Below are positions 44,657 to 53,653 of a DNA stretch of 64,000 nt, in pieces (within the stretch, counting starts at the first letter, position 1; each line of letters opens with the position of its first letter). The stretch lies in NCBI RefSeq assembly GCF_000621205.1, contig NZ_KK211230.1:132243-196242 (forward strand), read 5' to 3'. This DNA comes from Halotalea alkalilenta DSM 17697. Lineage in GTDB: Bacteria > Pseudomonadota > Gammaproteobacteria > Pseudomonadales > Halomonadaceae. A program made the position numbers and the translations under genes. Below the pieces are notes generated by a model. The model saw only the letters and a list, made by a program, of their open reading frames with translations, was not told the origin of the DNA and ran no database searches.

Positions 44657-45382
44657 TCAGCTCAGTGGGCAGGCTACCGATACGGCGGCTCGGAGCTGCT
44701 TCTGCGATGACAGAGCCGTCATCTGCAGCAGGTGGCGATAGAGGCTCGCTGCATCGCTGCGCAGCCCATCGACGGTGCTCTCTGCGGTCTTGTTGAGATA
44801 GAACCCGCGCCGGCCATAGAGTTCGATGACTTCGCCGGCGGGCGCGAAGTGCAGGCCGAAGCGCTTGAGCAGGCGTGGCAGGGAAGGCTCCATCACTGCA
44901 TAGGCACAGGGTCGGTGCGAGTTCTTGATCATCACGCCCGCGGCCAGATACAGCAGCAGGCCGATCGACATCGGCAGAGCGGCGCTCTTGTCGCCGTTCA
45001 GGCGGTAGTCGCGCACCACCGCCAGGCGCGAAATCTCGCACACCTGCCAGGGTTCGAAACGCGAGGGATGCAGCGGGCCACAGGCCGGCGTCGACGGCCA
45101 GTGGGCTTCGAGCGGCAGCCGATGCGCGTGGTTTTCCGGCATCACTACCCTGACGCAGCCCACCGCCATGCCGTTGGCGCGATCGCGCAGCAGGCAGTGG
45201 ATGGAATAGTCGTCGTGCTCGTCCTGCTCGAGTCCCAGCTGTGGCTGGGGGGTGGTGAAGTAGCCCAGCTCCTCTCGAAATATCCGGTGGCGCAGTGCGA
45301 AGACCTGATCGCGCTCTCGCTCGTCGTTGGCGACGCTGAGTTCGAAGTGCTCGAGCAAACCGCCGATGGCAATCGCGATCAT
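44657..45382 (-). CDS. LuxI-like / exosortase-associated-type N-acyltransferase
   Basis: A 241-residue GNAT-fold protein of the acyl-homoserine-lactone-synthase-like clan, closest in appearance to the PEP-CTERM/exosortase-associated acyltransferases. Visible landmarks: DQVFALRHRIFREELGYF (the R-x-x-x-F stretch), EQDEHDDYSIHCLLRD (acidic pocket), GCVRVV, and WQVCEISRLAVVRDYR with the invariant E-x-S-R. The length and the C-terminal extension (SLPRLLKRFGLHFAPAGEVIELYGRRGFYL) exceed typical LuxI proteins (about 200 residues). No exosortase, PEP-CTERM or LuxR gene lies in the window, so it is an orphan. It could make an acyl-amino-acid or lactone signal, or modify an intracellular substrate. Confidence 0.75.
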   Translation of the reverse strand: MIAIAIGGLLEHFELSVANDERERDQVFALRHRIFREELGYFTTPQPQLGLEQDEHDDYSIHCLLRDRANGMAVGCVRVVMPENHAHRLPLEAHWPSTPACGPLHPSRFEPWQVCEISRLAVVRDYRLNGDKSAALPMSIGLLLYLAAGVMIKNSHRPCAYAVMEPSLPRLLKRFGLHFAPAGEVIELYGRRGFYLNKTAESTVDGLRSDAASLYRHLLQMTALSSQKQLRAAVSVACPLS

Positions 45383-45566
45383 GGGAGGATCTCTCGTTGG
45401 TCGGGCTTCGCTTTCGCACGGTGGAGACGAAAAGAGCTGCCCGAGAGGGTGGGGAAATCTGAGTGAAGACCAGAATACGACTAACGTCTCGCAGCTGGGA
45501 TGTTCGATGGTTCATTCGATTCGCCCTGGCTGGTATCGCGCGTGACTTATCGCTAGCGTAAGTGCT

Positions 45567-48413
45567 TCATACCTGCGGCTCCAGGCGCGCGAGCAGCTGG
45601 CTCACCTGCGTCGGTCGGCCGAGATAGAAGCCCTGGGCGTGGGTGACGCCGATCTTTTCCAGCAGCCTCAGGGTTTCTTCATCCTCGACGCACTCGGCGA
45701 CCACCTGCTTGCCGAATGCCAGTGCGGTCTCGGTGATCGCCTTGGTGATCAGCCAATCCTCGTGGCTGGTCGCCAGTTGGCGGATGAAGCTGCCGTCGAT
45801 CTTGACCACGTCGGTGGGCAGGTGGCGCAGGTGGTGGAAGCTGCTGAAGCCGACACCGAAGTCATCGAGCGCGGTCTTGCAGCCCAGCGCGCGGATGCCG
45901 TTCATTATCCGGCTGGCCTGGGCGATGTCGGTCACCGCCACGGTTTCGGTGATTTCGATGGTCAGCCGATCGGCGGGCGCGCCGCTCGCCGCGAGCATCC
46001 CGTCGAGCTTGTCGAGCAGACGGTTGTCGAGCAGCGAAGCGGCCGAGAGATTGATCGCCAGATGGACGCCATAGGGCTTCAGTCGCGTGAGCAGGGTCAG
46101 CCCCTCTCTCATCACCCATTGGTCGATCTCGGTGATCAGCCCGCAGCGCTCGGCGATCGGGATGAACCCTCCGGGTTGGATCAGCCTGCCCTGCTCATCG
46201 ACCATCCGCACCAGCGCCTCGTAATGGTGAACCGAGCCGCCGCGCAGGCTGACGATCGGTTGCAGCTCGAGTACGAAGCGCTCCTCGCGCAGCGCCTGGC
46301 GCAGCCGCTCTATCCCATCTACCCGCTGCTGCAGTGCAAGCCTCGGGGCCTGTAGCGCGCTGAGCAGGTGCCAGCGCTGGTGGACGCTCTCCTTAGCCTG
46401 GTACATCGCCATGTCGGCGCTGGCCAGGAGCTCCACCGGGGTGGCGCCATGCTGGGGATAGAGCGCGATACCGATGCTGCCTATCGCGCGATGGCGGCGG
46501 CCGTTGGCGTAATACTCGATCGCCCCCAGCGCCTGCTCGATGCGACGAGCGATCTGAACCGCCTTGGCTTCGTCGGCGCCCTCTACCAGCAGTACGAATT
46601 CATCTCCGCCCTGGCGGGCGATCACCGCTTGTCCTTCCAGCTCGTAGCGCAGTGCCGCGGCGACCCGCTTGAGCAATTCGTCTCCCGAGCTGTGCCCGCT
46701 CAGCTCGTTGACCTCCTTGAATTGGTCGAGGTCGAGAAACAGCACCGCTCCTTTGCCGTTCTGGTCGATCATTCGATCCAGCGCCTGTTCCAGATAGCGG
46801 CGGTTGTAGAGCTGGGTCAAAGGGTCGCGATTGGCCAGCCAGGCCAATCGGCGCTCGGCGCTCTTGCGCTCGGTGACGTCGATGCCGACCGAGATCTGGC
46901 CCTGTGGCCGGTTGCTATCGTCGAGCAGCGGCGCGTGGTACCAGGCGATCACCCTGGGCGGCTGGTCGGGCTGCTCGAGCAGCGCCTCCTGGGGATGAAC
47001 GTCGATCTCCTCCCCGCCCTCGGGGCTGCGCAGGAACACCTGGGCGAAGTCCCGCCCGAGCAAGGCCGCGGCTTCCATCCCGGTGACTTGCTCGGCCTGC
47101 CGGTTGACCCGGGTGATCTTGCCATCGGCGTTTTGCAAAAGGATCAGCACCTCGGCGGTATCGAGCAGACGGTTGACGAAATCCCGTTCACGGCCGAGCT
47201 CCTTGATGCGCTCGGCGAGTTCGGCGCTGTGCGCCTCGACGTCGAGTTCGAGCTTGGCGAGACGATTGGTGATCAATAGCGCCGTATGGTTGAGCACGTC
47301 GATCTCGTCGGGCCAGCGGGCATGGGGCAGGGCGATCTCGCGGCGAACCCGGGCGAAGTCCCGCGTGGCGAGTGCCGGCAGCGCCTGGGTGAGCCGCCTG
47401 AGCCGTTGCATCGGGCGCCACAGCAACGCCAGCAGCAGCGCCTCCGCGACCAGCCAACCGAAGACCATCACGATTATCAGCCGGTGGGTATCGGCGGCGA
47501 TCGAGCGCACTTCCGCGGTGATGTCGGAGAGCACCAGCAGATGCCCGACCGCTTGTTCGCTGTCACCCTCGTTCAGCGGCATGGCGAAGAGCTCGTAGCT
47601 GCGATCCCCATCGCTGAACCGTTTGGCGCCCGCGTTCAGCTCCCTGACGCTCACTTGGCTGGAGGCGGTCTCAAGCACCGGCAGCGTCTGCTCGAGATTG
47701 GTGATCGTCAGCAGGTGGCCGTTCCAGGATGGGATGTAGCGAAGCTCTTCCTGCTGCACTGGGATGCCGCCGTCGATCATCAGCGAGACGTTGTCGCTGG
47801 TGGCGCGCTGGGCGCTCAGGGTCAAATCGGCCAGCGAGCGGTTGATCATCAGCACGCCGGCGCTCTCACCGCCGATCAAAATCGGCGTGAAGGCATATTG
47901 CAGGCAGCTCGAGGCGCACTGGATCGAGGTGACCACCTCATCCTCTTCCAGCACTCGGGAGAGAGTGGCCTGCAGCCAGTCGGCGCTATTGCTCTGTGGT
48001 TCCTGGCCCCAGTCGGCATAGCGACGCCCATTTGCATCGAACAGCGCCAGGCGATGGGCGTCGAGGGTCAGCTGGATGGTCGGCCACTGCGCCTCGAGAT
48101 TGCGTTGCAGGCCGTCCAGCGTGCTGCCGCCCTCTTCGTCGCGCGGCGAGAGCGCGGCGAGCAGGCTGGCCTGCCGGCCGAGTTCGATCGAGGAGCGTCT
48201 GAGCGCGAGTTCGATCTCGCCGCGCTGATGGTCGTACCAGTCATGGCGGCGCTCCTCGAACTGACGCGTGAAGCTCGAGTGGCTCAGGTAGGTGAGCAGT
48301 ATCGCGAGACACAGCAGGATCAGGCTGGTGAGCGCGATGGCGCGCCACTTCAGGCTGACCAGCGGGCGGGTCGGCGAATGCCTGGGGAGATGGTGCTGCG
48401 TCGATTTTTGCAT
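45567..48413 (-). CDS. Membrane c-di-GMP protein: sensor-PAS-GGDEF-EAL
   Basis: About 948 residues; the ATG at 48413 (MQKSTQHHLPRH) is preferred over one at 48476 that encodes a Pro/Arg-rich lead. Order: helix 1 (AIALTSLILLCLAILLTYL, about 26-44), periplasmic sensor about 45-315, helix 2 (LIIVMVFGWLVAEALLLALLW), HAMP-like linker, PAS about 420-530, GGDEF about 540-700, EAL about 715-945. The GGDEF motif is intact (RQGGDEFVLL) but no RxxD inhibitory site precedes it. The EAL motif is intact (HHYEALVRM), with NLSAASL, EITETV, DDFGVGFSS and KIDGSFI. Either activity is thus possible. It follows the outer-membrane barrel gene after 67 bases. Confidence 0.9.
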   Translation of the reverse strand: MQKSTQHHLPRHSPTRPLVSLKWRAIALTSLILLCLAILLTYLSHSSFTRQFEERRHDWYDHQRGEIELALRRSSIELGRQASLLAALSPRDEEGGSTLDGLQRNLEAQWPTIQLTLDAHRLALFDANGRRYADWGQEPQSNSADWLQATLSRVLEEDEVVTSIQCASSCLQYAFTPILIGGESAGVLMINRSLADLTLSAQRATSDNVSLMIDGGIPVQQEELRYIPSWNGHLLTITNLEQTLPVLETASSQVSVRELNAGAKRFSDGDRSYELFAMPLNEGDSEQAVGHLLVLSDITAEVRSIAADTHRLIIVMVFGWLVAEALLLALLWRPMQRLRRLTQALPALATRDFARVRREIALPHARWPDEIDVLNHTALLITNRLAKLELDVEAHSAELAERIKELGRERDFVNRLLDTAEVLILLQNADGKITRVNRQAEQVTGMEAAALLGRDFAQVFLRSPEGGEEIDVHPQEALLEQPDQPPRVIAWYHAPLLDDSNRPQGQISVGIDVTERKSAERRLAWLANRDPLTQLYNRRYLEQALDRMIDQNGKGAVLFLDLDQFKEVNELSGHSSGDELLKRVAAALRYELEGQAVIARQGGDEFVLLVEGADEAKAVQIARRIEQALGAIEYYANGRRHRAIGSIGIALYPQHGATPVELLASADMAMYQAKESVHQRWHLLSALQAPRLALQQRVDGIERLRQALREERFVLELQPIVSLRGGSVHHYEALVRMVDEQGRLIQPGGFIPIAERCGLITEIDQWVMREGLTLLTRLKPYGVHLAINLSAASLLDNRLLDKLDGMLAASGAPADRLTIEITETVAVTDIAQASRIMNGIRALGCKTALDDFGVGFSSFHHLRHLPTDVVKIDGSFIRQLATSHEDWLITKAITETALAFGKQVVAECVEDEETLRLLEKIGVTHAQGFYLGRPTQVSQLLARLEPQV

Positions 48414-48480
48414 CAATCGGTAGCCTGAAACAGGGCCTGCGGAGGGAGGAGGTCGCCTGGCGGCTACCCTCCACATTGGT

Positions 48481-49677
48481 TCAAAAGCGCAGAGTCATCT
48501 GCATCAGTAACAGGTTCCATCGCTTGCTGGCGTCGTCCCTGTCGGTGAGCCAGAAGGTGCCGGTCACATAGTGATACTCGGCGGCCAGCAAAAGCCTTGG
48601 GCTCACCGACCACTGCAGCCCAGTGGTCCAGTCCCGCGCATAGGCGGAGTAGGCGGGCGAGCCGGATACTTCGGATTGCCGGTATCCCCAGCGGTCGTTC
48701 CTATCGGAGATCGCCAGATCGTAGCGTAGCAACCATCGCCAATCTTCATTGAGCAAACGCGTGTACTGGAGATAAGCGCTCTCTCCGGTCACTTTCGAGT
48801 TGAGTGCCGGGTTGGACAAACCGGAGAACTCTCGCTTGCGCAGCGCGTACTCCATGGTCAGGTTCCAGTGCTCGGCATTGTACTGGGCGGAGAATATGAT
48901 CGGTTGGAAGTCGAACTCGCCATCGGTTCGTCTGCCCCCCATCTCATCGATGTCGGCCTTCACCCGCGCGGTGCTGAGCGCAGCGATTATCCTGCCGCCG
49001 TCATGCTCATACTGTAGCTGGCTGATCATCGATGCCTTGGTATCTATCCGCGTCGGATGCCCCTGGATTCCCAGCGCACGCTCGACGTCGTCGTCCTTGA
49101 GCGGCACTCCGACGCCGAGGTTGAATCTCAAGGTGCCGTTGCTCAGCCGCCTTTCGACGTAGGTCATCACTCCGTCGGCGGCGAGTCCCAGGTTGCGGGT
49201 GCGGTCGAAGTAGATCGATTGCGGCAGCAGGATACCGGGGCGAGTGAAGGCGACGTCACGGGTCTGGTTGTAGATCCCCAGCGGCAGCTTTCCGCGACCG
49301 ATCTGGAAGCCCGCGTTGGCGCTGGCGCTGGTATAGGGCTGGTAGTCGATCACCCCGTAGTCGAGCTTGGGAGCGCCGTCGCTCGCGCTGTCGCCGACCC
49401 GTCGCGCCAGTACCTGAGCCGCGACCAGCATCCGGGAGCTGGGTCGCAGCGAGGCGTTCAAGCCAAGCTCAGTATAGTCAGCGCTGAGATTGCCGTCGGC
49501 ACCGAAGAAGTGGTTGCGGTCGGTATAGAGCAGGGTCTGGCTGAGGAAACCATGGATCTGCAGGTTGTCCACCGCGGCCAGCGACGAATCCGCCTGATAG
49601 CACAGCAGCGGCAGCAGGCACGATAGGCGGCGGGGCCAGCGGCGCTTATCGTAGCGGTATTGCGCGGACACGTTCAT
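48481..49677 (-). CDS. Outer-membrane beta-barrel protein of unknown function
   Basis: A 398-residue protein with signal peptide RRLSCLLPLLCYQADSSLAA and alternating beta-strand pattern throughout: LQIHGFLSQTLLYTDRNHFFG, TELGLNASLRPSSRMLVAAQV, LDYGVIDYQPY, NLTMEYALRKREFSGL, YLQYTRLLNEDWRWLLRYDLAIS and a terminal MQMTLRF ending in Phe, as barrel proteins do. I do not recognise a specific transporter family. Its start overlaps the upstream periplasmic-protein gene by 32 bases, and the c-di-GMP gene follows, so the three probably work together. Confidence 0.8.
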   Translation of the reverse strand: MNVSAQYRYDKRRWPRRLSCLLPLLCYQADSSLAAVDNLQIHGFLSQTLLYTDRNHFFGADGNLSADYTELGLNASLRPSSRMLVAAQVLARRVGDSASDGAPKLDYGVIDYQPYTSASANAGFQIGRGKLPLGIYNQTRDVAFTRPGILLPQSIYFDRTRNLGLAADGVMTYVERRLSNGTLRFNLGVGVPLKDDDVERALGIQGHPTRIDTKASMISQLQYEHDGGRIIAALSTARVKADIDEMGGRRTDGEFDFQPIIFSAQYNAEHWNLTMEYALRKREFSGLSNPALNSKVTGESAYLQYTRLLNEDWRWLLRYDLAISDRNDRWGYRQSEVSGSPAYSAYARDWTTGLQWSVSPRLLLAAEYHYVTGTFWLTDRDDASKRWNLLLMQMTLRF

Positions 49678-50167
49678 CGACCCACTCCCTTTCGACGTAA
49701 CCTACCCCATTGGTGGTGTTCGCGATGCGATCCAGCATCTGCGCTTGGCTGTTGACCTGGTTGGGCGCTTGGCCCGTACCTGAATAGACGCCTCGATCCC
49801 AGGCCAGCCTGAGTTGGCTTGGATAGATGCCTAGCACCTGCTTGGCGAATCGTGAATGCACGGGGCTCGAGTCCGGCAGCACGAACACCTCGATCGCGGC
49901 ACCGCTGTCGTCGAGCGATCTTTGGCGCATCGCGAAGATCGCGCGCGCGGTCTCCCGCGAAAGCGACATCGGCGTGCGTGAGCCAGGGTTGGCGATCAGC
50001 ACCAGGTCATGCGGGGAGGTCGAATTCTCGGCGTAGGCATGGATGCAGAGCAGCAGAAGGCTCAGCCATTGCCATCGGCGCTTGGTGCTTCTACGACGCG
50101 GGCTGGGCAGCAGCGGATCGCGATGGGTCGTTCGGCCGAACGGCTTCGAGCTAGTAGCGCTTGCCAT
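49646..50167 (-). CDS. Small PstS-like periplasmic binding protein
   Basis: A 173-residue protein, first gene of the three-gene unit. Start ATG at 50167 (MASATSSKPFGRTTHRD) has only a weak site; the frame is open further upstream but that sequence is Arg/Ser rich. A hydrophobic export segment (WQWLSLLLLCIHAYAE) is followed by a compact domain: LVLIANPGSRTPMSLSRETARAIFAMRQRSL, IEVFVLPDSSPVHSRFAKQVLGIYPSQLRLAWDRGVYSG and NTTNGVGYVEREWV. This is the truncated phosphate-binding-protein-like domain often encoded next to outer-membrane proteins and signalling proteins; it is too small for a full PstS. It may pass an external cue to the sensor domain of the GGDEF-EAL protein. Confidence 0.75.
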   Translation of the reverse strand: MASATSSKPFGRTTHRDPLLPSPRRRSTKRRWQWLSLLLLCIHAYAENSTSPHDLVLIANPGSRTPMSLSRETARAIFAMRQRSLDDSGAAIEVFVLPDSSPVHSRFAKQVLGIYPSQLRLAWDRGVYSGTGQAPNQVNSQAQMLDRIANTTNGVGYVEREWVDERVRAIPLR

Positions 50168-50695
50168 GGATATCCGCGCGCGAGTGGAACGTAAATTACA
50201 TCGTAGTCCCGCCATCATCCTCTGCACCTTCGAGTCACGACTTTTGCATCGAGATTCGCGGCAGCGATCGTGTGCAGATGAGCGATGGGGCCGAATGATA
50301 AGCCGAGCGCAGCAAAGCTTGGACACATCGGATGTGTGAGAGCCCGGCTCAGAATAATCGGCACCGCAGAGGATTGCATCCGCCACGTGTAAGTAAAAGA
50401 GATGAAGGTGCCCGCACGGTGGGCGCGGCAGGAACTTCTTATGGTCAGAGTCTCTGATTATGGTGAGAGTCTCTGAGCGTTTCGCAACGATGCCGGCCCC
50501 TCTAGGGGCGTTTCGATGACGATGACTCGGCCTGGGTGTGCGGCGGGATATCGCGGCGATATGCTTGGGTGCGGCGAAAAGTCGCGCCTGGACCGCTCGC
50601 GATATTCCGTCTTTCTGTGATCGAAACGAGGGGAAAAGATCATCGACCTGAAGCGGTGGCCACCAAGGGCCACCGCTCGGTTTGCCGGGCTATGA
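50168..50695. other. Gene-free interval with a tandem palindromic repeat
   Basis: This 528-base stretch between the porin stop and the small periplasmic-protein gene holds no credible gene. It contains the porin's 3' hairpin (50652-50677) and a tandem pair of 17-base sequences, ATGGTCAGAGTCTCTGA at 50441-50457 and ATGGTGAGAGTCTCTGA at 50460-50476 (one difference, 19-base period). Each includes the near-palindrome CAGAGTCTCTG. A regulator-binding role for the downstream minus-strand operon is possible. Confidence 0.55.
50652..50677 (-). terminator. Hairpin downstream of the porin gene
   Basis: AGCGGTGGCC and GGCCACCGCT form a perfect 10-bp stem with loop ACCAAG, 19 bases past the porin stop on the minus strand. 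A CTTTTCCCC run follows some 14 bases later, so this is terminator-like rather than textbook. Confidence 0.65.
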
Positions 50696-51838
50696 TCAGA
50701 AGTCGTAGCGCAGGCGCACCCAGTTTTCATCCGGCTGATTATCGGAGGTGTTGCTGAAAGTGCGCTCCAGATCGACCCGGAATCCGTAGGCCAGCTGGGT
50801 GGCGAGACCGACGTATTGATGGTTGGTCTGGTAGTTGTCCCAGCGCATGCCGTCTCCGGCGACGTAGGGTTGGGTGCTCTTCAAAAGCGGCATGTCGAGC
50901 GGGAATTTGTAGCCGGCGAAGTACTCCCACCCCTGTGCAGTGCCCTCGAAATAGTCGGTCGGGACGCGATTGTCGCGCAGCGGTACGAAGTCCTCGTAGA
51001 CGCCCACCATCGCAGACAGGGTCCAGTTGTCGGGCTTCCACTGTATGGCGGTGCCGCTCATCTGCTGGTCGTATCCGGTGGGATCGCCATCGCCCTGGCG
51101 GATCTCCGCGCGGGTGTAGCTGTAGGCCGCGCTCAGGGTCAGGTCAGGGGTGACGCGGTAATCGGCACCGATCGCACCGCCGGATTTGCGCTTGTAGCGC
51201 AAAAGGTTCGCCTCGTCGCCACCGAGATAGTAGTCGTTGGTCGGCAGTGTCCAGCCCAGGGTGAGCTTGACCGGTCCGATGTCCTTGACGTACTTGAGCA
51301 GGTCGCGTGCCCGGTACGAGCCGTCATAGTCGCCATTGACCCCGTTGCCTGGCCCCTGGCCATGCATGTCGTTGTCCCATACGTCGGTCTTTTCGCCGAT
51401 CACGCTGTAGAAGACGCTGTTTTGCTTGCCATAGGTCAGCGTGCCGTAGGTGTTGCTCGCCACCCCTACGTAGAGCTGCCGCCTGGTGGTGTTGTCCTTG
51501 TCGTGATCGTAGTGGCGATCCCAGTCGACGGTATTGAAGATGTCCAAGCCGGGCTCGTAGTAGCCGAGCAGGCGCAGATCGTCGCTGAGGAAGTACTCCG
51601 CGGTGAAACGCAGGCGGGTGCCGCCGTCGTAGCCGCGATGCATGTACGAGCCATCGTCGCTGCCGCCCATCTTGTTGCGATACTGGGCACGAATACTGCC
51701 CCCGACCTGGAGCTTGAGGTTGTTGAGCACGGGTGAGCCATTGCCGCGATCGAGCAGAGTGATCTCGGCGCTGGCGCTGGCGGCGTAAAGGAGCGCCCCG
51801 ACTGCGGTGACGGCGAACACTCCCTGGTTGATCTTCAT
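50696..51838 (-). CDS. Gram-negative porin
   Basis: A 380-residue outer-membrane porin. The ATG at 51838 gives signal peptide MKINQGVFAVTAVGALLYAASASA; the reading frame upstream to 52033 is not protein-like. Barrel signatures: LKLQVGGSIRAQYRNK, TRLRFTAEYFLSDDLRLLGYYE, the porin hallmark RQLYVGVASNTYGTLTYGKQN, IGADYRVTPDLTLSAAYSY, TAIQWKPDNWTLSAMVG and terminal NWVRLRYDF ending in Phe. General diffusion porins of the OmpC/Gram-neg_porin group share this plan. It is encoded 253 bases downstream of gbcA on the same strand and may help betaine or choline cross the outer membrane; that is inference from location. An AT-rich promoter-like stretch lies at 51940-51990. Confidence 0.88.
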   Translation of the reverse strand: MKINQGVFAVTAVGALLYAASASAEITLLDRGNGSPVLNNLKLQVGGSIRAQYRNKMGGSDDGSYMHRGYDGGTRLRFTAEYFLSDDLRLLGYYEPGLDIFNTVDWDRHYDHDKDNTTRRQLYVGVASNTYGTLTYGKQNSVFYSVIGEKTDVWDNDMHGQGPGNGVNGDYDGSYRARDLLKYVKDIGPVKLTLGWTLPTNDYYLGGDEANLLRYKRKSGGAIGADYRVTPDLTLSAAYSYTRAEIRQGDGDPTGYDQQMSGTAIQWKPDNWTLSAMVGVYEDFVPLRDNRVPTDYFEGTAQGWEYFAGYKFPLDMPLLKSTQPYVAGDGMRWDNYQTNHQYVGLATQLAYGFRVDLERTFSNTSDNQPDENWVRLRYDF

Positions 51839-52030
51839 TGTATTTTCTATTTCCGTTGTCGTTTGGATGGAGCGCCTGGGCGTCGAGCGGGGTTCCCCGC
51901 TGCCGTCCGGCATATCGATCGCTGCCCGGTGAGAGGTGGGGACCGAAAAAAAGCGATTAAGTTTTAAATTAGTTTTCGTTGCGAGGAAAGGGCCTGGGAA
52001 TTTTTTTCTCAAGCGAAGCGCGAACGGATG

Positions 52031-52063
52031 CACCCCGTACGGCGATGGTCGCCGTACGGGGTG
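52031..52063. terminator. Perfect 15-bp hairpin downstream of gbcA
   Basis: CACCCCGTACGGCGA pairs perfectly with TCGCCGTACGGGGTG around a three-base TGG loop, 28 bases past the gbcA stop on the minus strand. A T-rich run (complement of 52000-52010) follows about 20 bases later. It separates gbcA from the porin transcript. Confidence 0.7.
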
Positions 52064-52091
52064 TGGAGGAAGAAGGAGACCGAGTCGAGAT

Positions 52092-53381
52092 TCAGACCGC
52101 GGCGGCGGCGCGCTGCGGTGAAAGCTCGTCGATGCCGAGGTGGGCGAGCATCCGCTCGCTGTACCAATCGAGGAAGTCGATCACGCCGAATTCGTAGGTC
52201 TTCGAGTAGGGGCCCGGCTGGTAGGCGAGCGAGTTGATCCCGCGCTGGTTCTCCTCGGCCAGCCGCCGGTCCTGGTCATTGGTGGCATCCCATACCTGGC
52301 GCAGCCGGGTGACGTCGTAGTCGACGCCCTCGACCGCGTCCTTGTGCACGATCCACTTGGTGATCACCTTGGTGCGCTGGGCCGAGAGCGGCCAGACGGT
52401 GAAGTTGATCAGATGATCGCCCATGCAGTGGTTCCACGAGTGCGGCAGGTGAAGGATGCGCATGCTGCCTAGGTCGGGGTCCGTGATCCGTCCCATCAGC
52501 TTGTTGCAGCCCTGCTTGCCATCGAAGGTCATCGAGACCGCGCCCTCGGTCAGCGGCATCCTGACGATCCGGTTGCGCAGCCCGAACGAGGCGTGCGCGT
52601 GGGGGATGCCTTGGGCATCCCAGCGCATCGCACAGGCGGCGACGTGCTGCTTGAACGCCTCGCTCGCGCGCGGGTCGGTGACGTCGTCCCATTCGAGCAG
52701 GGTGTTCAAAAGCTCCGGATGCGAGCCGTTGCAGTGATAGCACTCGCGGTTGTTCTCGATCACCAGCTTCCAGTTGGCCTGCTCGATGATCTCGCTTTTC
52801 ACCGCCACCTTGGTGTTGGCCATGTCGTAGGGGGCCATGTAGTGCTCGAGGGTAGCGAAGAAGTCGTCGATCGACACCGGGCTCTCGGCGAGCGAGACGA
52901 ACACGAAGCCGCCGGCCTCGCGCACGTGCACTGTCTTGAGTCCATAGTCGGCCATCGAGAAGTCCACGCCCATCTCGGTGCCCGCGAACAGCAGCCGGCC
53001 GTCGAGTTCGTAGGTCCACTGGTGGTAAGGGCAGACCAGCTTGGCGACCTTGCCGCGCTCGTGCAGGCAGAGCCGTGAACCGCGATGCCGGCAGACGTTG
53101 TGGAAAGCGTGGATCGCGCCGTTCACGCCGCGCACCACCAGCACTGGGTTGTCGCCGACCTCGATGGTCAGATAGTTGCCCTTGGACGGAATCTCGCAGC
53201 TCATCCCGGCGATCAGCCACTCCTGGGAGAAGATCCGCTCGATGTCCAGCTGGTGTACGCGCTCATCGTTGTAGAGCGGCTGCGGCAGCGAGAAGTAGGG
53301 GTTGCGCTCGGCGAGCATCCGGCCCACCGCCTGGCGCACGGTAGCGAGAGGATCGTCGAGGATAGGGAGGGGCTGGATCAT
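52092..53381 (-). CDS. gbcA: Glycine betaine demethylase, Rieske oxygenase subunit
   Basis: A 429-residue Rieske non-haem iron oxygenase; start at 53381 (MIQPLPILDDPLATVRQAVG). The Rieske cluster motif is CRHRGSRLCLHERGKVAKLVCPYHQW (CxH...CxxH; about residues 94-119). The catalytic domain has NWKLVIENNRECYHCNGSHPEL, giving the mononuclear-iron His residues, and a later Asp. With GbcB it oxidatively removes one methyl of glycine betaine to give dimethylglycine and formaldehyde. It is divergent from gbcB across a 272-base control region that is a likely GbdR target. Family resemblance to carnitine/stachydrine oxygenases exists, but pairing with gbcB, gbdR and purU favours betaine. Confidence 0.92.
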   Translation of the reverse strand: MIQPLPILDDPLATVRQAVGRMLAERNPYFSLPQPLYNDERVHQLDIERIFSQEWLIAGMSCEIPSKGNYLTIEVGDNPVLVVRGVNGAIHAFHNVCRHRGSRLCLHERGKVAKLVCPYHQWTYELDGRLLFAGTEMGVDFSMADYGLKTVHVREAGGFVFVSLAESPVSIDDFFATLEHYMAPYDMANTKVAVKSEIIEQANWKLVIENNRECYHCNGSHPELLNTLLEWDDVTDPRASEAFKQHVAACAMRWDAQGIPHAHASFGLRNRIVRMPLTEGAVSMTFDGKQGCNKLMGRITDPDLGSMRILHLPHSWNHCMGDHLINFTVWPLSAQRTKVITKWIVHKDAVEGVDYDVTRLRQVWDATNDQDRRLAEENQRGINSLAYQPGPYSKTYEFGVIDFLDWYSERMLAHLGIDELSPQRAAAAV

Positions 53382-53653
53382 GGTCTGCTCCTGATGCGAG
53401 CGCTTGAGTTGTTTTTGGGTCCACTTGGCGGTGGGAGTCGATGATCCGAGTGTGGGCCGCTGCACGGGGCGATCCTTGTCCATGGACGACATGCATGGAT
53501 GCATCCCCGACGCGTCCGGGCCGGTGCGGCGAGGGCGGTCGCGATGAGCAAGACGATGTCGCCGACGGATAAGTAGGCCTTGCGGGCATGGCGCACAATC
53601 GCGCCATGGACGTAACCGTCCCTGCCGTTCGATGCCGTGCCAGGAGTTCCTTG

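Noticed and set aside
52031-52063. Mobile-element terminal repeat
   Set aside because: The 15-bp perfect hairpin occurs only once and sits just past the gbcA stop, so a terminator or mRNA end is the simpler reading.
53462-53653. Short gene in the gbcA-gbcB gap
   Set aside because: Frames through this gap are extensions of gbcA or gbcB without family similarity; the region is better explained as a divergent promoter.
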